From contig JAEWEJ010000353.1 of NCBI GenBank assembly GCA_023389455.1, positions 1 through 5,331 on the forward strand: DNA of 5,331 nucleotides, written 5' to 3'. A program made the translations under genes and the position numbers. Source of the stretch: Actinomycetes bacterium (GTDB lineage Bacteria; Actinomycetota; Actinomycetes; Actinomycetales; Cellulomonadaceae). Below are positions 4,568-5,331 of the stretch, piece after piece. Below the pieces are notes generated by a model, which was not told the origin of the DNA, made no database searches, and saw only the letters and a list, made by a program, of their open reading frames with translations. Every line of letters begins with the position of its first letter. Position 1 is the stretch's first letter.

Positions 4568-5331
4568 GCCGGCGGGCCGTACGGTCCGGTCGGCGTGCGC
4601 CGGCCCGGTACCACGCGGCCAGGACGGCCACCGCCAGCAGCACCTCCGCGACGTCGCCGCCGTAGTACATCCACTGCGCCGCGGCCTCGATGTCGGCCTG
4701 CGCGTGCCCGGCGCCCGGTGGCAGCCGGTCGGCGTGCGCGTACAGCAGCTTGGCGAGCGCCGCGTGGGCGCCGCCCGCCAGCACCAGCACCACCAGCCGC
4801 GTCGCGGTGCCCGACCGTCGGGGCGCGGGGTCCGGCCCCGCCAGCGCCCACGCGAAGAGGTACCCCGCGAGCAGGAAGTGCACGTGCACCGCCGCGTGGG
4901 CCACGTCCGAGCGCGTCGTCAGCGCGTACAGCGGCGTCAGGTAGAGCACGGCGACCCCGCCGACGTGCAGCGCGGCCGCCGTCACCGGGTGCGACAGCAC
5001 GTGCACGGGCGGGGCCCCCAGCACCCGGCCGGCGACCCGCCGGACCGGGGGCGTCGAGACGCGCAGCAGGAGCGTCACGGGGGCGCCCAGCACGAGCGCC
5101 AGCGGCCCCAGCATCCCCAGCAGCAGGTGCTGCACCATGTGCCGGCTCGCGTCACCGGGCACGACGACGAGCACGGGGGACAGGGCGGCCGCCACCAGCG
5201 CGCAGCCCGCCAGCCACGCGACCGTGCGGTGCGCGGGCCACGGCCGCAGCAGCCGCGCGCGGTGGTGCCGCGCGGCCAGGACGTACGCGGTGGCGACGAC
5301 GGCGACGAGGAGGACCGCGACCACCGTGCCC
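4503..5331 (-). CDS. CtaG-like cytochrome c oxidase assembly membrane protein (5' end at or beyond window edge)
   Basis: A seven-helix membrane protein of the caa3_CtaG family (PF09678-type), which assists assembly or copper supply of cytochrome c oxidase. Numbered from GTG 5324, the 273 residues show helices at about 2-18, 33-55, 65-88, 112-134, 141-162, 174-196 and 217-240. Family signatures are HMVQHLLLGMLGPLALVLGA (62-81, His62 and His66), HVHFLLAGYLFAW (147-159), GGAHAALAKLL (184-194) and QWMYYGGDVAEVLLA (217-231). The conserved histidines lie in or near helices and are candidate metal ligands. The C-terminal 30 residues are Arg/Ala/Pro-rich and cytoplasmic-looking. The frame stays open to the window edge and helix 1 begins directly at residue 2, so the true start may lie just outside. 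The 3' end overlaps the small membrane protein gene by 65 nt. In some bacteria, relatives of this family take part in copper handling rather than oxidase assembly. Confidence 0.88.
   Translation of the reverse strand, partial: GTVVAVLLVAVVATAYVLAARHHRARLLRPWPAHRTVAWLAGCALVAAALSPVLVVVPGDASRHMVQHLLLGMLGPLALVLGAPVTLLLRVSTPPVRRVAGRVLGAPPVHVLSHPVTAAALHVGGVAVLYLTPLYALTTRSDVAHAAVHVHFLLAGYLFAWALAGPDPAPRRSGTATRLVVLVLAGGAHAALAKLLYAHADRLPPGAGHAQADIEAAAQWMYYGGDVAEVLLAVAVLAAWYRAGARRPDRTARRLRGRSAPARAAARSPAAPATG

Noticed and set aside
1..5331. CRISPR arrays, tRNA/rRNA genes, IS elements, riboswitches
   Set aside because: No regularly spaced repeats, cloverleaf-like sequence, transposase motifs or long direct repeats were seen on either strand.

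Overview
This is a very GC-rich chromosomal stretch whose codons nearly all end in G or C. It uses frequent GTG starts and has few clear Shine-Dalgarno sites. Together with the gene families present (a WXG100-like small protein, a CtaG-type membrane protein, a 4-TM 'holin superfamily IV' protein and a Pat-type aminotransferase), this points to an actinobacterium, most likely Cellulomonas or a close relative. The genus is inferred from style and not proven. I see no tRNA, rRNA, CRISPR array, insertion sequence or integrase.

Layout. Positions 1-93 hold the last 30 codons of a plus-strand gene with a hydrophobic tail, followed by a strong hairpin (134-172). Positions 211-2144 hold a tight two-gene plus-strand unit. 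It starts with a 95-residue WXG100-like helical hairpin protein, probably from a leaderless transcript. This overlaps by 4 nt (GTGA) a 549-residue protein with an ESX-like helical N-terminus and a serine alpha/beta-hydrolase (lipase-like) domain. The hydrolase ends 44 nt inside the convergent minus-strand gene 2101-2481, which encodes a 126-residue four-helix membrane protein of the phage-holin-4_2 family. Divergent from that gene is a MarR-type regulator (2551-3018) with an odd N-terminus. It is followed by a PLP-dependent histidinol-phosphate/aromatic aminotransferase (Pat/HisC, 3110-4189) and a small two-helix membrane protein (4256-4567). The right edge (4503-5331, minus) is a seven-helix CtaG-like cytochrome oxidase assembly protein that runs to the window edge and overlaps the small membrane gene tail to tail by 65 nt.

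How the genes relate. The only pair with good evidence for joint function is the WXG100-like protein plus hydrolase. The 4-nt overlap implies co-translation, and the hydrolase carries a YxxxE motif of the kind used as a type VII (ESX) secretion signal, which its small partner lacks. This suggests a secreted or surface lipase/esterase effector with a dedicated partner. The remaining genes look like independent housekeeping or hypothetical genes packed closely together, with two convergent gene ends overlapping.
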